A stretch of 33,661 bases of DNA from an uncultured delta proteobacterium. GTDB lineage: Bacteria; Myxococcota_A; Polyangia; Polyangiales; Polyangiaceae. Positions 31,949 to 33,661 of the stretch are shown one piece after another (within the stretch, counting starts at the first letter, position 1; each line of letters starts with the position of its first letter). The notes under the pieces were generated by a model. It was not told the DNA's origin and made no database searches. It saw only the letters and a program-made list of their open reading frames with translations. Location: the NCBI GenBank assembly GCA_903906315.1, contig CAIVJW010000200.1, forward strand, positions 1-33,661, in the 5' to 3' direction. The position numbers were made by a program, and so were the translations under genes.

Positions 31949-32797
31949 ATGAAGACCTTTGCCACGCAACCGCGGGCCGGATCCTCCCGGCCGATCCGCG
32001 CCGCAGGGCTCGCCGCGACCGTCGCCGGTCTCCTCGCCGTGCTGGCGGGCTGCCCCGCCGTCTACCCGGAGCTCGCGACGCGCACGAGCAAGGTCGCGAG
32101 CGATCGCGCGGTCGACCCGCCGCCGCCCGACGACCTGCACTGGATCCGCTTCCTGTCGGGCGAGGTGCCGCCGCGCACGCGCGACGGGCGCGAATGGAGC
32201 AAGGGCAGTCGGCTGCCGGACCCGTACGCGACGCTGGTCGTCAACGGCCGGGAGGTCCTGCGCACGCCGGTGCAGTCGGGCACCCTCAAGCCCACGTGGC
32301 CCGACGGTCCGCGGGGCAACTTCCGTCTCCAGCCGACCGACCGCCTCCGCGTCGAGCTGTGGGACAGGAACGCCATCAACGACCGGCCGATCGGCGTGCG
32401 CGACCTCGGGCGCCCGACCGAGGAGGCCCGACAGACCCGCCAGATCCGCGTCGAGCTCGAGGGCGGCGGCGAGGTGATCCTCGCCTACGAGCCCGCGCAC
32501 CCCGTGCTGGGCGTCGGCCTGTGGTACGAGCTGCGCAACGACACGTGCTTCGTCACGCGCCTGCTCGACCAGAGCCCGGCGTCGCGCGCGGGCCTGCAGA
32601 AGGGCGACGAGCTGCTCGCGATCGGCGGCAAGGCCGTGAAGGCGACCACGCCCGACGACGTGCAGAGCCTCTGGAACGCGATCCCGATGGCGGGCGTGGC
32701 GGTCACCGTGCGGCACGCGAGCGGCGCGACGCAGGAGGCGCTCCTCAAGGAGGGGCCCATCTACCCGCTGTTCGACCAGTACGGGCCGGTGGACTGA
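31949..32797 (+). CDS. Lipoprotein with C2-like and PDZ domains
   Basis: 282 residues with the lipobox LAGC (C35). Residues about 70-155 look like a C2 beta-sandwich (DPYATLVVNGREVLRTPV ... TWPDGPRGNFRL ... DRLRVELWDRNAINDRPIGV), with acidic residues in loops as in Ca-binding C2. Residues about 175-255 are a PDZ domain (GVGLWYELRNDTCFVTRLLDQSPASRAGLQKGDELLAIGGKAV). The PDZ alone suggests recognition of protein C-termini; no protease domain is attached. The pairing of C2 and PDZ on an outer-membrane lipoprotein points to an adaptor role. The SPOUT methyltransferase starts 1 bp after its stop. Confidence 0.83.
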   Translation: MKTFATQPRAGSSRPIRAAGLAATVAGLLAVLAGCPAVYPELATRTSKVASDRAVDPPPPDDLHWIRFLSGEVPPRTRDGREWSKGSRLPDPYATLVVNGREVLRTPVQSGTLKPTWPDGPRGNFRLQPTDRLRVELWDRNAINDRPIGVRDLGRPTEEARQTRQIRVELEGGGEVILAYEPAHPVLGVGLWYELRNDTCFVTRLLDQSPASRAGLQKGDELLAIGGKAVKATTPDDVQSLWNAIPMAGVAVTVRHASGATQEALLKEGPIYPLFDQYGPVD

Positions 32798-32798
32798 C

Positions 32799-33350
32799 GT
32801 GGCGAAGGTCGCTCCGTTCGGGCTCGACACGGAGGCGATCCGCGACGAGCTCCGGCCCCTCCGGAACGATCTTTCCATCGCGATCTGCCGCGCCAAGAAC
32901 CCGTTCAACGTCGGGGCGATCATCCGCGTCGCGCACTCGTTCCTCGTGCGCGAGGTCTTCCTGATCGGGACGGAGCCCTGGTACGAGCGCGCCGCCATGG
33001 GGATGCACAAGTACGAGACCGTCGTCGAGTGCCCCGACGAGGCGGCTTTCCTCGCGGCGACCGCGGGCCGTCCGCTCGTCGGCGTCGAGCGCGACGACGC
33101 GAGCACCACGATCTGGGAGGCCCCCGCGCCGCGCGACCTCGTCTACCTGCTCGGCAGCGAGAACGACGGCCTGCCGCGGTCGCTCCTCGAGGCGTGCACC
33201 TCCGTCGTCGCGATCCCCATGTACGGCATCAACCACTCGTATCCCGTCGCGATCGCCGCGGGCATGGTCCTGTGCGAGTGGGCGCGGCGGCGCGACCCAC
33301 GAGGCCGGCTCACGCCGCCGGAGAGCGCTCCTTCCCCGCCTTTGCGCTAA
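32799..33350 (+). CDS. SPOUT (TrmH-family) RNA 2'-O-methyltransferase
   Basis: 183 residues from GTG 32799, a typical single-domain SpoU/TrmH enzyme. Motif 1 is RAKNPFNVGAIIRVAHSF (31-48), motif 2 is LLGSENDGLP (118-126), and the trefoil-knot motif 3 is IPMYGINHSYPVAIAAGMVLCEW (from 139). The usual SLNVSVA is altered to INHSYPVA, which still provides the knot. It transfers a methyl group from SAM to a ribose 2'-OH of tRNA or rRNA; the exact target cannot be told. The gene starts 1 nt after the preceding lipoprotein stop, suggesting a shared transcript. Confidence 0.93.
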   Translation: MAKVAPFGLDTEAIRDELRPLRNDLSIAICRAKNPFNVGAIIRVAHSFLVREVFLIGTEPWYERAAMGMHKYETVVECPDEAAFLAATAGRPLVGVERDDASTTIWEAPAPRDLVYLLGSENDGLPRSLLEACTSVVAIPMYGINHSYPVAIAAGMVLCEWARRRDPRGRLTPPESAPSPPLR

Positions 33351-33353
33351 CCT
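33348..33353 (+). promoter_or_regulatory. Possible -10 element (TAACCT)
   Basis: TAACCT overlaps the SPOUT stop codon (TAA) and lies 52 nt before ATG 33406, close to the TTACCT seen before the ACP gene. Confidence 0.25.
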
Positions 33354-33405
33354 CCCGGCTGCGCGCGGCTGGCTCGGCCGCGCGCTCAACGCCAGGGAGG
33401 CCACG

Positions 33406-33661
33406 ATGACCCGCTCGATCCGCGCTTCGCTCGTCACCGCCGTCATCCTTTCGCTCAGCGCGACCGCCTGCTCGGACGAGGGCGAGGTGTCGCCGGGGTC
33501 GATCGACGGGCAGGGCGGCGCGGCGTCGACGACCACGATCGGGCAGGGCGGCCAGACGACCACCGCGGGAGGCGCGGGGCAGGGGGGGGCGGCGACCGGC
33601 GGCGCGGGCGGCGGGCAGGGGGGCCAGGCGACCGGCGGCGCGGGCGGGCAGGGCGGCGCGA
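33406..33661 (+). CDS. Start of a GQGG-linker lipoprotein (cut by window end)
   Basis: Partial gene, 85 complete codons and no stop before the window ends. Start ATG 33406 has AGGGAGG at 33394-33400. The signal peptide MTRSIRASLVTAVILSLSATAC lipidates C22. After SDEGEVSPGSIDG comes a Gly/Gln/Thr-rich linker with GQGG repeats, the same style as in the VWA lipoprotein at 10239. By analogy a VWA-like or other binding domain may follow outside the window. The nucleotide sequence is highly repetitive. Confidence 0.75.
   Translation, partial: MTRSIRASLVTAVILSLSATACSDEGEVSPGSIDGQGGAASTTTIGQGGQTTTAGGAGQGGAATGGAGGGQGGQATGGAGGQGGA
33490..33661 (+). repeat. Tandem GQGG/AGG-coding repeats
   Basis: Imperfect units such as gggcagggcggcgcg and gcgaccggcggcgcgggcgg alternate to the window end and encode GQGGAxTGGAGG. 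A run of eight G lies within. Confidence 0.8.

Noticed and set aside
1-33661. tRNA, rRNA, CRISPR array, insertion sequence or att site
   Set aside because: No cloverleaf, rRNA signature, regular spacer array, transposase or integrase was found on either strand.

Overview
The window is very GC-rich DNA. It has dense genes, frequent ATGA/GTGA start-stop overlaps, many lipoproteins and long antisense open frames. Glycine-rich GQGG lipoprotein linkers, an ECF sigma factor followed by a Pro/Ala-rich membrane partner, and the kinase and lipoprotein repertoire all point to a myxobacterium, most likely of the Polyangiales (Sorangium/Polyangium-like). No rRNA, tRNA, insertion sequence, phage gene or CRISPR array was seen. 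The order assignment is an inference from protein style; no marker gene is present.

Layout. 0.2-1.8 kb: an orphan PAS histidine kinase. 1.7-7.5 kb: three large polytopic proteins of glycosyltransferase-C type, probably moving lipid-linked sugars at the periplasmic face. 7.6-12.2 kb: a rightward envelope module with an exported protein, an ECF sigma factor, a membrane partner overlapping it by ATGA, and a von Willebrand A-type lipoprotein. 12.2-14.6 kb: a divergent PRPP synthetase-like gene and a 6-phosphofructokinase, followed by a translationally coupled EI24/CysZ-like membrane protein. 15.5-18.8 kb: a BON-domain lipoprotein with tandem repeats in its signal peptide, a diacylglycerol-kinase-like lipid kinase, and a pseudouridine synthase fused to an RlmI-like rRNA methyltransferase. 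19.0-23.2 kb: another GT-C protein, an aminopeptidase P and an enoyl-CoA hydratase.

The most unusual segment is 23.3-28.6 kb: a tight operon of an acyl carrier protein, two ketosynthases and a LolA/LolB-like lipoprotein. Each ketosynthase has an intact Cys-His-His domain (C158/H291/H328 and C161/H292/H328) fused to a shortened second thiolase-fold region that lacks the catalytic residues. This resembles a ketosynthase and its chain-length factor placed in one chain, twice, in a setting like aryl polyene (APE) clusters. The usual reductase, dehydratase, acyltransferase and ligase genes are absent here, so the locus is either a minimal module or needs enzymes encoded elsewhere.

28.7-33.7 kb: an NTF2-like lipoprotein, a patatin phospholipase, a second lipoprotein overlapping a class II glutamine amidotransferase homologue that lacks the nucleophilic Cys2, a C2+PDZ lipoprotein, a SPOUT RNA methyltransferase, and the start of another GQGG lipoprotein cut by the window end.

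Several genes have a NANNNT -10-like hexamer only 6-18 nt before the start codon and no clear Shine-Dalgarno, which suggests very short or leaderless transcripts. Others (the VWA lipoprotein, phosphofructokinase, terminal lipoprotein) have strong AGGAGG-type sites.
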